Part shown: positions 1-9,747 of the stretch, one piece after another
How the letters are laid out: every line of letters starts with the position of its first letter
Numbering within the stretch: position 1 is the first letter of the stretch
NCBI GenBank assembly: GCA_009785595.1
Contig: WQVZ01000006.1
Span: 1-42,534 of the forward strand
DNA from: Defluviitaleaceae bacterium
GTDB lineage: Bacteria > Bacillota > Clostridia > Lachnospirales > WRAX01
Direction: 5' to 3'
Length of the DNA stretch: 42,534 nt
Position numbers and translations under genes: made by a program
The notes under the pieces: model-generated
Seen by the model: only the letters and a program-made list of their open reading frames with translations
The model's database searches: none
What the model was told of the DNA's origin: nothing

Positions 1-66
1 TGACGCCAAACCAATTTTAATAGAATCGAAAACTATAGCATTCTCGTTGGTTTTTTCCGCCAACAT
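1..66 (-). CDS. rpoC: RNA polymerase beta' subunit, N-terminal fragment
   Basis: Only the first 22 codons lie in the window; the gene runs off the left edge. The peptide starts MLAEKTNENAIVF and continues DSIKIGLAS, which matches the conserved FDSI(R/K)IGLASP start of bacterial beta' subunits. The ATG (complement of 64-66) has a GGAG ribosome site 8 nt upstream (75-78). It follows rpoB on the same strand after a 90-nt spacer, the usual rpoB-rpoC order, so the two are almost certainly co-transcribed. The spacer holds one copy of the GGCGGC palindromic repeat. The fragment is too short to appear as an ordinary ORF. The identification rests on the N-terminal motif plus position; I am confident of it. 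Confidence 0.9.
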   Translation of the reverse strand, partial: MLAEKTNENAIVFDSIKIGLAS

Positions 67-105
67 TATACCAACTCCATTCCGCTCTCTAGTTTCTGAA
101 ACACT

Positions 106-127
106 GGCGGCAAAATGCCGCCCTTAC
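106..127 (-). repeat. GGCGGC palindromic repeat in the rpoB-rpoC spacer
   Basis: GGCGGC-AAAAT-GCCGCC is a perfect 6-bp hairpin followed by CTTAC. Read on the minus strand it is GTAAGGGCGGCATTTTGCC and so on, nearly the same as the copy at 33746-33766 (one base differs in the tail). It sits inside an essential operon, 40 nt upstream of the rpoC start. Confidence 0.75.
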
Positions 128-156
128 AGCAATCCGACCACTTAAATCAATTCACA

Positions 157-3100
157 CTACTTATCAATATCTTCGTCATCGTCATCGTCAGATACATCAA
201 ATTCCACCGCAAAATCACCATCTTCATCGTCCGGTTCTTCCTCTTCATTCCCATCTTCGTCAATGTTGATTATACTGTCAAAACCGGTTGTTCCTGTCTC
301 GGCTTCGTCATCTGTGTCTTCTCCTTCTTCCAAAAATCCGGCGGCACCAAGCCCGCCCTGGAAGTCCGTAAAGTTGCGGTTTACTTTCTTGACAAAAGCG
401 GAATCCTCGGTGGGTTCGGCTCCTTCTATATTCACATTTAGGTCGTCATTGTCTTCTATCATTTCTTTAATTTCCACTTCGGTGTCGCTGCCTACCAACA
501 CACGTACATCTAGGGCCAAGGCTTGCAGCTCTTTAAGCAGAACCTTAAAGGATTCCGGCACGCCGGGCTCTGGTATGCTTTCGCCTTTTACAATGGCTTC
601 ATACGTCTTAACACGGCCCACAATGTCATCGGACTTTACCGTCAATATCTCTTGCAGGGTATATGCCGCGCCATATGCTTCCAGCGCCCAAACTTCCATT
701 TCGCCAAAGCGCTGGCCGCCAAACTGCGCCTTACCGCCCAGTGGCTGCTGGGTAACAAGAGAATATGGGCCGGTAGAGCGGGCGTGGATTTTATCATCCA
801 CCAGATGGTGCAGTTTTAGGTAGTGCATGTATCCCACAGTTACAGGATTATCAAAGAAATCGCCGCTGCGGCCGTCACGCAGATGTATTTTGCCGTCCCG
901 ATTAATAGGCACGCCTTTCCATTCGTCTTTATTGTCAGCATTATCAGCAAGCTGTTCTAAAATATCGGGCTCCAATATACCCTTCCACTTAGTTTCAAAT
1001 GCCGGCCAGTCCATATTTAAATAGTCGTTGGCCAAATCCAGTGTATCCATAATATCCGCGCCGTTTGCCCCGTCAAACACCGGGGTGGCCACCTTCCAGC
1101 CCAACACCTTTGCTGCCAAACCAAGGTGAACTTCCAGCACTTGGCCGATGTTCATACGGGATGGCACACCCAGGGGGTTAAGCACAATGTCCAGAGGACG
1201 GCCGTTGGGTAAAAAGGGCATATCCTCCACAGGCAACACGCGGGATATAACGCCTTTGTTGCCGTGGCGCCCCGCCATTTTATCACCCACAGAGATTTTA
1301 CGCTTTTGGGCAATATATACGCGCACCACCTGGTTTACTCCCGGCGGCAGCTCGTCACCGCTTTTGCGGCTGAAGATTTTTACGTCTACAATTATGCCGG
1401 ATTCACCATGAGGCACCCGCAGGGAGGTATCCCGCACTTCCCGGGCTTTTTCTCCGAAAATGGCCCGCAAAAGACGCTCCTCGGCGGTAAGCTCCGTTTC
1501 GCCTTTTGGCGTAACCTTGCCCACCAATATATCATTGGGCCGTACTTCGGCACCAATGCGGATAATGCCGTCGCTGTTAAGGTCTTTAAGAGCATCTTCG
1601 CCCACATTTGGTATGTCACGGGTTATTTCTTCCGGGCCCAGTTTGGTGTCACGGGCTTCGGATTCGTATTCTTCAATGTGGATGGATGTGTAAACATCCT
1701 CGGCAACCAGTTTTTCGCTTAACAATATAGCGTCCTCGTAATTATAGCCTTCCCAGGCCATAAAGCCGATAAGGGGGTTTTGGCCCAGGGCCAGCTCACC
1801 ATCACGGGTAGACGGCCCATCGGCAATAATATCCCCGGCCTTAATATGGTCGCCCTTGGCCACGGTGGGCCGCTGGTTTATGCATGTACCCTGGTTGCTG
1901 CGCACAAATTTTACAACTTTATAATAATCTTTCGCACCGGTTTCAGTTTTGATCACTATAGCATTTGCGCTTACATCTTCCACCACGCCGTCGTTTTTGG
2001 CAATAATACACACGCCGCTGTCTTTAGCGGTTTTATATTCCATGCCAGTTCCGACTATTGGTGAATCCGTCCGCAATAGTGGCACCGCCTGGCGTTGCAT
2101 GTTAGACCCCATAAGCGCGCGGGATACGTCGTCGTTTTCTAAAAACGGGATAAGAGCCGTGGACACCGACACAATCTGTTTTGGTGAAACGTCCATAAGG
2201 TCTATCTCGCTCACAGGAAATTCATTTATAATATCCTTGTGACGACCGGAAACACGGGGGTGCACAAACTCGCTGCTCTCACTTACCTCTGCATTAGCCT
2301 GGGCCACCACATAGTTTTCTTCCTCGTCGGCGGTTACGTATATAAATTTTTCTGTAAGGCGCGGTGTGTCGCCTGATTTATCCACAATGCGGTATGGGGC
2401 TTCAATAAAGCCATATTCGTTAATGCGGGCATATGTGGCCAAAGAGTTTATCAGGCCGATATTCGGCCCCTCTGGCGTTTCTATCGGACACATACGGCCG
2501 TAATGGCTGTCGTGTACGTCACGCACCTCGAAGGATGCACGGTCGCGGCTAAGACCACCCGGCCCAAGGGCCGACAGGCGGCGTTTGTGTATAAGCTCGC
2601 CCAGGGGGTTTGTCTGTTCCATAAATTGTGATAATTGAGAGCTACCAAAAAACTCCTTAATAGCGGCGGTTACAGGGCGTATGTTGATAAGGGCCTGGGG
2701 CGTAATGCCTTCCAGATCTTGTATGGTCATGCGCTCGCGGATAACACGCTCCATGCGGGACAAACCAATACGGAACTGGTTTTGCAGCAATTCGCCAACT
2801 GCACGGATGCGGCGGTTGCCCAAATGGTCAATGTCATCCCGGTTGCCAATGCCATAATCCAGCCCGATTATATAGTTAATAGATGCCATCATATCGTCAA
2901 CGGTAATATGCTTTGGCACCAATTTGTTTTTGTTGGCGCGCAGGGCCAAAATAAGCTCTTCATTGTCCTCGTGCTGTTCCATCAACGTCATAAGTACAGG
3001 AAAGTGGACCCTCTCCTTAATGCCCACGGCAACGGGGTCAATGTCACGCATGGCAAGAAAAGCGTCTATAATAACAGTGTTATTGGTCAAAATCTTTATG

Positions 3101-4125
3101 GATGCTTCTTCATCCCCACGCACGGCCTTAACCCATACATACCCCGCACCGGAGTTTTGTATGGCGTCTGCGGTTTCCAGTGTAAGCACATCACCCGCGG
3201 CGGCAATGACGTCGCCCGTCAGTGGGTCTACAGCATCCTGGGTAAGGGTATATCCCTTTGCCCGGCTGCGCAAGGCCAGCTTTTTGTTAAATTTATAGCG
3301 GCCTACTTTGGCCAGGTCATATCGCTTGGGATCAAAAAACATGCTGCGCAAAAGGGATTCGGCACTTTCCACCGTTGGCGGTTCGCCGGGCCTAAGGCGT
3401 TTGTATACCTCCAACAGGCCTTCTTCCCTGTTTTTGCTCACGTCTTTTTCTATGGTTGCCATCAGCTTTGGTTCTTCTCCAAAAAGCTCAATAATCTCCG
3501 CATCTGTGGCCACGCCCATGGCACGGATAAAACACGTAACGGGTATCTTACGTGTGCGGTCTACTCTTATAGAAAAAATATCGTTACTGTCTGTTTCGTA
3601 TTCCAGCCAGGCGCCCCGGTTGGGTATGACGGTGGCCGTCAGCAGCTGCTTGCCTACTTTGTCATAGTCAATATCATAATATATGCCCGGCGAGCGCACC
3701 AGCTGGCTAACCACCACGCGCTCGGCACCATTAATGATAAACGTGCCGGTGTTGGTCATTAGGGGAAATTCCCCCATAAAAATTTCCTGCTCTTTTATCT
3801 CGTTGGCTTCTTTGTTGCGCAACCTTGCCTTTATCTTAAGGGGTGCGGCATATGTCGCGTCCCGCTCTTTGCATTCTTCTATGGTATACTTAGAATCTGT
3901 TTCGTCCAAAGAGTGTCCGGCAAATTCCAGCACCAGCGTCTCGCCATAATTTGTAATAGGAGAGATATCGTTAAAAACCTCGTCCAGCCCTTCGTCAAGA
4001 AACCACTTATAGCTGTCCTTTTGCACCTCGATAAGATTCGGCATGGACAAAATCTCATCAATCTTGGAATAGCTCATACGGTCTACGCCGCCGCTTTGCA
4101 CCCGGCGTATTCTGTTTTTCTCCAT
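157..4125 (-). CDS. rpoB: DNA-directed RNA polymerase subunit beta
   Basis: This is the catalytic beta subunit of RNA polymerase, 1322 aa. Conserved blocks are all present: the rifampicin region [32 protein letters not shown], the [14 protein letters not shown] block, [13 protein letters not shown], and the C-terminal [20 protein letters not shown] clamp segment. It is longer than the Bacillus protein (about 1190 aa), partly because the last 45 or so residues form a very acidic tail dominated by Asp and Glu. The position equivalent to E. coli Asp516 is Glu here. The ATG at 4125 has a GGGAG site 10 nt upstream. In most Firmicutes rplJ and rplL precede rpoB; here rpoB is the first gene after a divergent promoter region, with rpoC following. 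Identity is certain. Confidence 0.99.
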   Translation of the reverse strand: MEKNRIRRVQSGGVDRMSYSKIDEILSMPNLIEVQKDSYKWFLDEGLDEVFNDISPITNYGETLVLEFAGHSLDETDSKYTIEECKERDATYAAPLKIKARLRNKEANEIKEQEIFMGEFPLMTNTGTFIINGAERVVVSQLVRSPGIYYDIDYDKVGKQLLTATVIPNRGAWLEYETDSNDIFSIRVDRTRKIPVTCFIRAMGVATDAEIIELFGEEPKLMATIEKDVSKNREEGLLEVYKRLRPGEPPTVESAESLLRSMFFDPKRYDLAKVGRYKFNKKLALRSRAKGYTLTQDAVDPLTGDVIAAAGDVLTLETADAIQNSGAGYVWVKAVRGDEEASIKILTNNTVIIDAFLAMRDIDPVAVGIKERVHFPVLMTLMEQHEDNEELILALRANKNKLVPKHITVDDMMASINYIIGLDYGIGNRDDIDHLGNRRIRAVGELLQNQFRIGLSRMERVIRERMTIQDLEGITPQALINIRPVTAAIKEFFGSSQLSQFMEQTNPLGELIHKRRLSALGPGGLSRDRASFEVRDVHDSHYGRMCPIETPEGPNIGLINSLATYARINEYGFIEAPYRIVDKSGDTPRLTEKFIYVTADEEENYVVAQANAEVSESSEFVHPRVSGRHKDIINEFPVSEIDLMDVSPKQIVSVSTALIPFLENDDVSRALMGSNMQRQAVPLLRTDSPIVGTGMEYKTAKDSGVCIIAKNDGVVEDVSANAIVIKTETGAKDYYKVVKFVRSNQGTCINQRPTVAKGDHIKAGDIIADGPSTRDGELALGQNPLIGFMAWEGYNYEDAILLSEKLVAEDVYTSIHIEEYESEARDTKLGPEEITRDIPNVGEDALKDLNSDGIIRIGAEVRPNDILVGKVTPKGETELTAEERLLRAIFGEKAREVRDTSLRVPHGESGIIVDVKIFSRKSGDELPPGVNQVVRVYIAQKRKISVGDKMAGRHGNKGVISRVLPVEDMPFLPNGRPLDIVLNPLGVPSRMNIGQVLEVHLGLAAKVLGWKVATPVFDGANGADIMDTLDLANDYLNMDWPAFETKWKGILEPDILEQLADNADNKDEWKGVPINRDGKIHLRDGRSGDFFDNPVTVGYMHYLKLHHLVDDKIHARSTGPYSLVTQQPLGGKAQFGGQRFGEMEVWALEAYGAAYTLQEILTVKSDDIVGRVKTYEAIVKGESIPEPGVPESFKVLLKELQALALDVRVLVGSDTEVEIKEMIEDNDDLNVNIEGAEPTEDSAFVKKVNRNFTDFQGGLGAAGFLEEGEDTDDEAETGTTGFDSIINIDEDGNEEEEPDDEDGDFAVEFDVSDDDDDEDIDK

Positions 4126-4322
4126 AGCGCATCTACTCCCTTTTCAATTAAGTTTTACTAGACCTGTTCTGCACACCGGAAATATCTCCCACAGCTGCCT
4201 TTTGCAATATTTCCAGAAATACTATAAAAATTTCCTTGATTTTTTTTAAATGTTGTGTTATACTAAACACAACGATGCGAGATATGGGTGTTTTATGCCC
4301 TTTTCCGCACATACAGACCTCT

Positions 4323-4351
4323 ATTGTAACAGCCTTTTTTTGCCGTGTCAA
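4323..4351 (-). promoter_or_regulatory. Sigma-A promoter for rpoB-rpoC
   Basis: On the minus strand, TTGACA (complement of 4346-4351), a 17-nt spacer, then TACAAT (complement of 4323-4328). Eleven of twelve bases match consensus with ideal spacing. Transcription should start near 4316, giving a leader of about 190 nt before the rpoB ATG. Confidence 0.85.
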
Positions 4352-4563
4352 GGGATTCTTTCACTTTTTGTTAATTTTTTTCACAATTTATGTATGCACC
4401 TCCGCGGCTTGTCATACTTGACAAAGCTTTTTTTGTTTGCACCCGTTTTATACAGCATAATCCACAAAAAACCACCCTGTGGAAGATTATGGGCATATTA
4501 TGCACATTTTATACCCAGAGGGTCTGCCCGCCAGCCATTATCTATCCGGCCAACATAAATAAC

Positions 4564-4592
4564 TTCCACAAACCATCCCCATGTGGTATAAT
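4564..4592 (+). promoter_or_regulatory. Candidate promoter for the 4625 gene and dnaE
   Basis: TATAAT at 4587-4592 is a perfect -10. TTCCAC at 4564-4569, 17 nt upstream, is a weak -35. The start would fall about 26 nt before the ATG at 4625. Confidence 0.55.
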
Positions 4593-4624
4593 ATCCTAAA
4601 ACCATTATTAAGCAGGTGAAAACA

Positions 4625-6166
4625 ATGAAAATTCTGATACTGGGCGCATCATCGGCAGGCCTGGCCGCCGCGGCCCGTTTGCGCCGCCTGGACGAAACAG
4701 CCAAAATCATTATAATAGAATCAGAGGCCGCCGCGCCAATACCGGACCGCCTAAAATCCCTATATAACATCGACATACGTCTGTCCACCCAAATTGCCTG
4801 GCCGGGTATGCCTACGGTGGACGAACACGGCCCGGGGTTAGATTTAGAAGACACCCTAACCGGCCGCACATACCGCGAGAGCTTCGACAGAATTATCTAC
4901 GCAGCCGCCGGTCAAACGGACCGCGTTGCTATGACCCTGCCCGTGCGCCGCAATGCCCACACCAATATATTACACCTAAGCGACCTTACCAATTTTGACA
5001 TACAGTGGCAGCAGGTAGAGGCCTATTTGGCCGCATACGGCCCAAGAACCGCCGTAATTTGCGGCGCGGATATGATAAGCCTTATGGCCGCCCAGCATCT
5101 TGCCGCCCATGGCATCGCCACCACCATAATCACCCCGGAAGCCGCTGTACCCACGGATTTTGACCACGACATAGCCTGCCATATTACCCATCTTTTACAA
5201 AGAAACGGCGTAAAAATTATCACCAAAGCCAACATCGAAGGCCGGGTGGTAGAGGACGGCGGCAAGGTGCATTGCCATCTGCCTATAGGCGTTTTTGTGG
5301 CCGATATGGCCATATATTGCAGCCAGGCTTTTTCCGTTACCGCCTCCGCTGCCTCACAGGCTCCGCCGCCCGATGCTCAAAACCCCGTTGCCCGTTGCGA
5401 GTTAACCCTTAACCATACCGCCGAAAATATCCTAACCGGCATGGAGGCCCCGGCATCCCATATGGCCCCCATGGTGGGTCGCTTGGCCGCCGATATTGTA
5501 TATGGCGGCGAACTTGATGACCAAGCACAAGACCCTTACAATGAAGCCTCCATCTTTTTGCGCCAAACAGAAATTTTTGGCAAAATTGCCGCAGTTTTCG
5601 GCTTTTGTGAAAAAGAACTTAATCAACAAAAAATGGACTATATATTCTCTGTGGTGCCTGTTGCCGGTGGGTTTTTAAAGCTTATTTACGATGCCGACGG
5701 CGAAATATTAGGGTTTGCTGCCCTGGGTCACGACACCACCCAATTTGCAGGCTTTATGTCCGCCATTGTCCAAATGGACGGCTGTATTTATGACCTTGTG
5801 GGGCTGGAGCTGCCAGCTACCATGCGCCCTCTGCAAACCTTGGGCAAAATAGCCCAAAATGTAATAGAAAAACGTCTTTCCATGGCATATTGGGATGAGA
5901 TTACGGCTATTGATGCCACAAAAACCACATTGCTGGACGTACGCCACGCCGTTGCTCATCAGGCCCAACACATCCCCGGTTCTATCAACATACCCCTGGC
6001 CGACCTGCGCAACAGCTTGTACCGCCTGGATTTCTCCAAAGAAATTATCACCATATGCGACACCGGCAAAGAAAGTTATCTTGCCGCCCGCATATTGACA
6101 CCCCACGCGCCAAAGCTGCGCCACGCCACCGGCGGGATGGCGTACTATGCCAAAATACACCCGTAG
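4625..6166 (+). CDS. Degenerate CoA-disulfide-reductase-like flavoprotein with C-terminal rhodanese domain
   Basis: The fold is that of pyridine-nucleotide disulfide oxidoreductases of the CoA-disulfide reductase group: an N-terminal dinucleotide loop (ILGASSAGLAAAARLRRLDE), a central second Rossmann segment, a dimerisation domain (about 310-415) and a rhodanese domain (about 420-510) with LLDVR and a Cys at residue 478 (ITICDTGKES). Key catalytic features are missing. The N-terminal redox Cys (normally SFANCGLPYY) is replaced by a PIPDRLKSLY stretch; the NAD(P)H glycine loop reads CGADMISLMAA instead of GGGFIGLE; and the usual GD before the FAD contact is GM. Reductase activity is therefore doubtful, while the rhodanese Cys is kept. 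ATG 4625 is preferred over GTG 4616 because GCAGG lies a proper distance upstream. It is probably co-transcribed with dnaE, which begins 43 nt downstream. Confidence 0.75.
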   Translation: MKILILGASSAGLAAAARLRRLDETAKIIIIESEAAAPIPDRLKSLYNIDIRLSTQIAWPGMPTVDEHGPGLDLEDTLTGRTYRESFDRIIYAAAGQTDRVAMTLPVRRNAHTNILHLSDLTNFDIQWQQVEAYLAAYGPRTAVICGADMISLMAAQHLAAHGIATTIITPEAAVPTDFDHDIACHITHLLQRNGVKIITKANIEGRVVEDGGKVHCHLPIGVFVADMAIYCSQAFSVTASAASQAPPPDAQNPVARCELTLNHTAENILTGMEAPASHMAPMVGRLAADIVYGGELDDQAQDPYNEASIFLRQTEIFGKIAAVFGFCEKELNQQKMDYIFSVVPVAGGFLKLIYDADGEILGFAALGHDTTQFAGFMSAIVQMDGCIYDLVGLELPATMRPLQTLGKIAQNVIEKRLSMAYWDEITAIDATKTTLLDVRHAVAHQAQHIPGSINIPLADLRNSLYRLDFSKEIITICDTGKESYLAARILTPHAPKLRHATGGMAYYAKIHP

Positions 6167-6185
6167 GGGCGACCTGCGGTCGCCC
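6164..6185 (+). repeat. TAGGGGCG palindromic repeat, supplies the stop codon
   Basis: TAG GGGCGACC-tgc-GGTCGCCC: an 8-bp perfect hairpin whose first three bases are the stop codon of the preceding gene. Same family as 9701, 23654, 26017, 33746 and 106. Confidence 0.75.
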
Positions 6186-6208
6186 GATTTGAAAAAGGGG
6201 GACAACCC

Positions 6209-9200
6209 ATGAAACAATTCACACATCTACACGTACACACAGAATACAGTCTGCTGGACGGCTCCGCAAAACTAGGCGAACTTACCACCCGCGTGGCGGA
6301 ATTAGGTATGGATGCCTGTGCCATCACCGACCACGGCAGTATGTTTGGTGTTATAGACTTCTATAAAGCCGCCAAAGCCGCCGGCATCAAACCCATTATG
6401 GGCTGCGAGGTATATGTGGCCTCCGGCAGCCGCCATGATAAAGAAAACCATCCGGATAATTTTTATTACCACTTGGTGCTGCTGGCGGAAAATAACACGG
6501 GCTACCAAAACCTGATAAAACTGGTGAGCCTGGGCCACACCGAGGGTTTTTATTATCGCCCCCGTGTTGACCTGGAAATATTGCGCCAATGCAAAGAGGG
6601 CATTATCGCCCTATCCGCCTGTCTTGGCGGCCCCGTGGCAAAAAATGTGCTTAATGTATCATACGACCGTGCCGCCGCCGAGGCCAAAACATATCTGGAT
6701 ATATACGGCCGGGATCATTTTTTTCTGGAAATACAAGACCACGGCATGGCCGAGCAAAAGCAAGTAAACGACGCCCTGATACGCATGGCGGCAGAGCTTA
6801 ATATACAACTGGTGGCCACAAACGACAGTCACTATCTTGCTGCCGACGATGCCAAAGCCCACGAAGTGCTTATTTGCATACAAACCGGCAAAACCCTGAT
6901 GGATGAAGACAGAATGGGCTTTAGCGGCGACCAGTTTTATGTAAAAAGCCCGGACGAAATGTATGACCTTTTTGGCCATGTGCCTGATGCACTGGAAAAT
7001 ACCGTGCGCATAGCCGCCCGCTGCAATGTAGACATTGTGTTTAACGAATATAAATTGCCCAAATACGATGTACCCCCGGGACGCCAAGCCGGAGAGTATC
7101 TACGAGAGATTACCTTTGCCGGCCTGGCCCGCCGTTATGGTGAAATTACGCCGGAAGTATCCCAACGGGCGGATTATGAGCTTAACACCATAAGCTCCAT
7201 GGGCTTTGATGACTACTTTCTTGTCACCTGGGATTTTATCAGCTATGCCCACAACGCCGGCATTGCCGTTGGCCCCGGCCGGGGCAGTGGTGCCGGCAGT
7301 ATTGTGGCATATGCACTGGCCATTACCAATGTAGACCCGCTGAAATACGACCTGCTGTTTGAGCGTTTTTTAAACCCCGACCGTATATCCATGCCGGATT
7401 TTGATATAGATTTTTGCTACGAACGACGGCAGGAAGTTATCGACTATGTTGTAGAAAAATACGGCAAAGACCGGGTAGCTCAAATTATCACCTTTGGTAC
7501 AATGGGGGCAAAAGCCGTGGTGCGCGACGTGGGCCGCGGCCTGGGCATGGCCTATGCCGAGGTGGATGCCATTGCAAAAATGATACCCTTTGCCCTGGGC
7601 ATGACCATAGAGCGTGCCTTGGAAATGAGCCCGGAACTGCTAAAAGAGTACAGAGAAAACGAACAAGCCCGCACCTTGATAGACATGGCCCGCCGTCTGG
7701 AAGGTCTACCGCGCCACGCCTCCACTCACGCCGCCGGTGTGGTGATATCCGATGCACCCCTGATGGAGCATGTGCCGCTAAATCAAAACGACGGGGTAAT
7801 TACCACCCAATTTGACATGAACACCCTGGAAGAGCTGGGCCTGCTTAAAATGGACTTTTTAGGCCTACGCACCTTGACGGTGATAAAACATACCGTGGAC
7901 GAGGTAAAACGCCGCCACGGTATCGAAATAGACATTGACAATATGAACATGGACGACCCCAAGATTTTTGAGGCAATATCCGCAGGGCGCACCGAGGGCA
8001 TGTTCCAGCTGGAAAGCCGCGGCATGACATCCCTGATGAAAGAACTCAAACCCGCTGGCATAGGCGATTTGTCCGCAGGTGTGGCATTGTTTCGCCCCGG
8101 CCCTATGGATTTTATTCCCAAGTATGTCCGCAGCAAAAACAGCGGCTCGGCTATTACATACACCCATCCTGCTTTGGAACCCATCTTAAAAGAAACATAT
8201 GGCTGCATCGTATATCAAGAGCAGGTTATGCAAATTGTGCGGGACCTTGGCGGCTACAGCCTGGGCCGAAGCGACCTGCTACGCCGCGCCATGAGCAAAA
8301 AGAAAGCTGATGTTATGGAAGAAGAAAAGGCATATTTCATCCATGGCATCCCTGGTGAGGTCGCGGGCTGTGTGGCTAATGGCATACCTGTTGCCACCGC
8401 CGAACGTATTTTTAACGAAATGATGGACTTTGCAAAATACGCCTTTAACAAGGCCCACGCCGTGGCATATGCTGTCATCGGCTACCAAACCGCCTGGCTA
8501 AAAATATACTATCCCACAGAATATATGGCGGCACTGATGACCAGCGTAATGGGCAATACCGACAACGTAGCCCACTACATAAACGAATGTAAAAAAATGG
8601 GCCTAACCGTCTTGCCGCCGGATGTTAACGAAAGTTTCGGCCATTTTTCCGTGTCAGAACATCAAGGCAAAACCGCCATACGCTTTGGTATGAACGCCAT
8701 AAAAAACCTGGGACGGCCCACGGTGGCAGCCATTGTGGCAGGGCGCGCCAAAGACGGGCCATACTCCACACTTACAGAATTTATCAGCCGCCTTGACAGC
8801 GGCGACATTAACAAGCGGGGACTGGAAAGCCTGATAAAAGCCGGGGCTTTTTCATCCTTTGGCGGCAACCGCTGTCAGTATATGAATGTATACGAACGCT
8901 TTCTCTCCGGTGCCGCCAGCACACGCAAAAATAATATAGAAGGGCAAATGAGCTTGCTGGAAATGGCCTTTGGGCAAGAAAGCGAAGAGCTGTATCACGA
9001 TGACCTGCCCAATTTAGAAGAATTCCCCGTCAAAAAGCTGCTGGCAGACGAAAAAGAAGTTATGGGCATATACATAAGCGGCCATCCCCTGCTGGAATAT
9101 GACGAACAAATAAAACGCCATGTAAGCCACTACAGCACCGATTTTGCCCAGGGGGACGAGGACGAGCTGATAGAACATGAAGCCGAAACCAGCCTGACCG

Positions 9201-9703
9201 ATGGCCAGCGCGTGGTGATAGGCGGCATCATTGCCAAAAGAAATATCGTATACACCCGCCGCAACAACAACGCCATGTGCTTTCTTACATTAGAAGATAT
9301 GTTTGGCTCTGTGGAAGCCGTTATTTTCCCCAATATATACCAAATCCACGGCAACCAGCTGTTGGACGGCCGAGCCGTTATCATAGAAGGCAAGGTAAGT
9401 CTACGGGAAGACCAAGGCAATGCGGTTATTGCTGATAAAGTCCGTATTTTAGACAAAGACGAAGATAAAATTAGCACTGACACAGCCCTATGGCTAAAAA
9501 TCCCCTACCAATCCGCCGTAACTACGGAAGAGTTGATGAATACCCTATCCCAATACGGCGGCGACACCCCAGTGGTGGTATATGACGAAAAAACCGGCCA
9601 GCGTATGCGGGTGACGGATAAATATTGGGTAAACTGCGCTAACCAAGACCTGCTGACAAAACTGCGGGACATGCTTGGCACAGGATCTGTAGTAATAAAG
9701 TAG
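6209..9703 (+). CDS. dnaE: DNA polymerase III subunit alpha, DnaE type
   Basis: The replicative polymerase alpha subunit, 1164 aa, close to the usual length. It opens with the PHP domain (HLHVHTEYSLLDGSAKLGEL, residues 5-25; ITDHGSMFG near 44-52). The catalytic palm has GPGRGSGAGSIVAYA (about 352-366) and MPDFDIDF at residues 395-402, whose aspartates bind the catalytic metals. YQEQVMQIV and AHAVAYAVIGYQTAWLK follow. A C-terminal OB-type domain starts near residue 1000 (RVVIGGIIAKR). GGGGG preceding the ATG by 8 nt acts as the ribosome site. Firmicutes usually also have PolC; DnaE then extends primers or replaces PolC in part, which cannot be told from here. Its stop codon belongs to a palindromic repeat. 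The dnaE-pfkA-pyk order is common in Firmicutes. Confidence 0.98.
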   Translation: MKQFTHLHVHTEYSLLDGSAKLGELTTRVAELGMDACAITDHGSMFGVIDFYKAAKAAGIKPIMGCEVYVASGSRHDKENHPDNFYYHLVLLAENNTGYQNLIKLVSLGHTEGFYYRPRVDLEILRQCKEGIIALSACLGGPVAKNVLNVSYDRAAAEAKTYLDIYGRDHFFLEIQDHGMAEQKQVNDALIRMAAELNIQLVATNDSHYLAADDAKAHEVLICIQTGKTLMDEDRMGFSGDQFYVKSPDEMYDLFGHVPDALENTVRIAARCNVDIVFNEYKLPKYDVPPGRQAGEYLREITFAGLARRYGEITPEVSQRADYELNTISSMGFDDYFLVTWDFISYAHNAGIAVGPGRGSGAGSIVAYALAITNVDPLKYDLLFERFLNPDRISMPDFDIDFCYERRQEVIDYVVEKYGKDRVAQIITFGTMGAKAVVRDVGRGLGMAYAEVDAIAKMIPFALGMTIERALEMSPELLKEYRENEQARTLIDMARRLEGLPRHASTHAAGVVISDAPLMEHVPLNQNDGVITTQFDMNTLEELGLLKMDFLGLRTLTVIKHTVDEVKRRHGIEIDIDNMNMDDPKIFEAISAGRTEGMFQLESRGMTSLMKELKPAGIGDLSAGVALFRPGPMDFIPKYVRSKNSGSAITYTHPALEPILKETYGCIVYQEQVMQIVRDLGGYSLGRSDLLRRAMSKKKADVMEEEKAYFIHGIPGEVAGCVANGIPVATAERIFNEMMDFAKYAFNKAHAVAYAVIGYQTAWLKIYYPTEYMAALMTSVMGNTDNVAHYINECKKMGLTVLPPDVNESFGHFSVSEHQGKTAIRFGMNAIKNLGRPTVAAIVAGRAKDGPYSTLTEFISRLDSGDINKRGLESLIKAGAFSSFGGNRCQYMNVYERFLSGAASTRKNNIEGQMSLLEMAFGQESEELYHDDLPNLEEFPVKKLLADEKEVMGIYISGHPLLEYDEQIKRHVSHYSTDFAQGDEDELIEHEAETSLTDGQRVVIGGIIAKRNIVYTRRNNNAMCFLTLEDMFGSVEAVIFPNIYQIHGNQLLDGRAVIIEGKVSLREDQGNAVIADKVRILDKDEDKISTDTALWLKIPYQSAVTTEELMNTLSQYGGDTPVVVYDEKTGQRMRVTDKYWVNCANQDLLTKLRDMLGTGSVVIK

Positions 9704-9725
9704 AGGCGATCGTCCTAGGTCGCCC
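9701..9725 (+). repeat. TAGGGGCG-type palindromic repeat (diverged), supplies the dnaE stop
   Basis: TAG AGGCGATC-gtccta-GGTCGCCC. The arms still pair (GGCGA with TCGCC) but the copy has diverged from the 6164 one. The TAG is the dnaE stop codon. Confidence 0.6.
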
Positions 9726-9747
9726 AACATACCTGGAGGAATTAAAT

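Larger units (their letters stand above)
4126..4615. other. Divergent promoter region and rpoB leader (490 nt, no gene)
   Basis: This gap separates rpoB (minus) from the flavoprotein gene (plus). It carries the rpoB promoter (4323-4351), a roughly 190-nt rpoB leader, and a plus-strand promoter near 4564-4592. The leader contains a perfect 8-bp hairpin, GTTGTGTT with AACACAAC around a TAGTAT loop (about 4252-4273), without a following T-run, so it is not an intrinsic terminator. A second inverted repeat, TTGTCATACTTGACAA (about 4409-4424), lies upstream of the rpoB promoter. I see no L10-type leader and no rplJ or rplL. A 67-codon minus ORF over the leader has no ribosome site and overlaps the promoter, so I do not call it. 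Confidence 0.6.

Noticed and set aside
2635-3762. 375-codon plus-strand ORF antisense to rpoB
   Set aside because: Lies wholly inside rpoB on the other strand; no ribosome site, no recognisable domain. A shadow of a long conserved gene.
4148-4351. 67-codon minus ORF in the rpoB leader
   Set aside because: Starts at the -35 of the promoter, so its start would not be transcribed, and it has no ribosome site.
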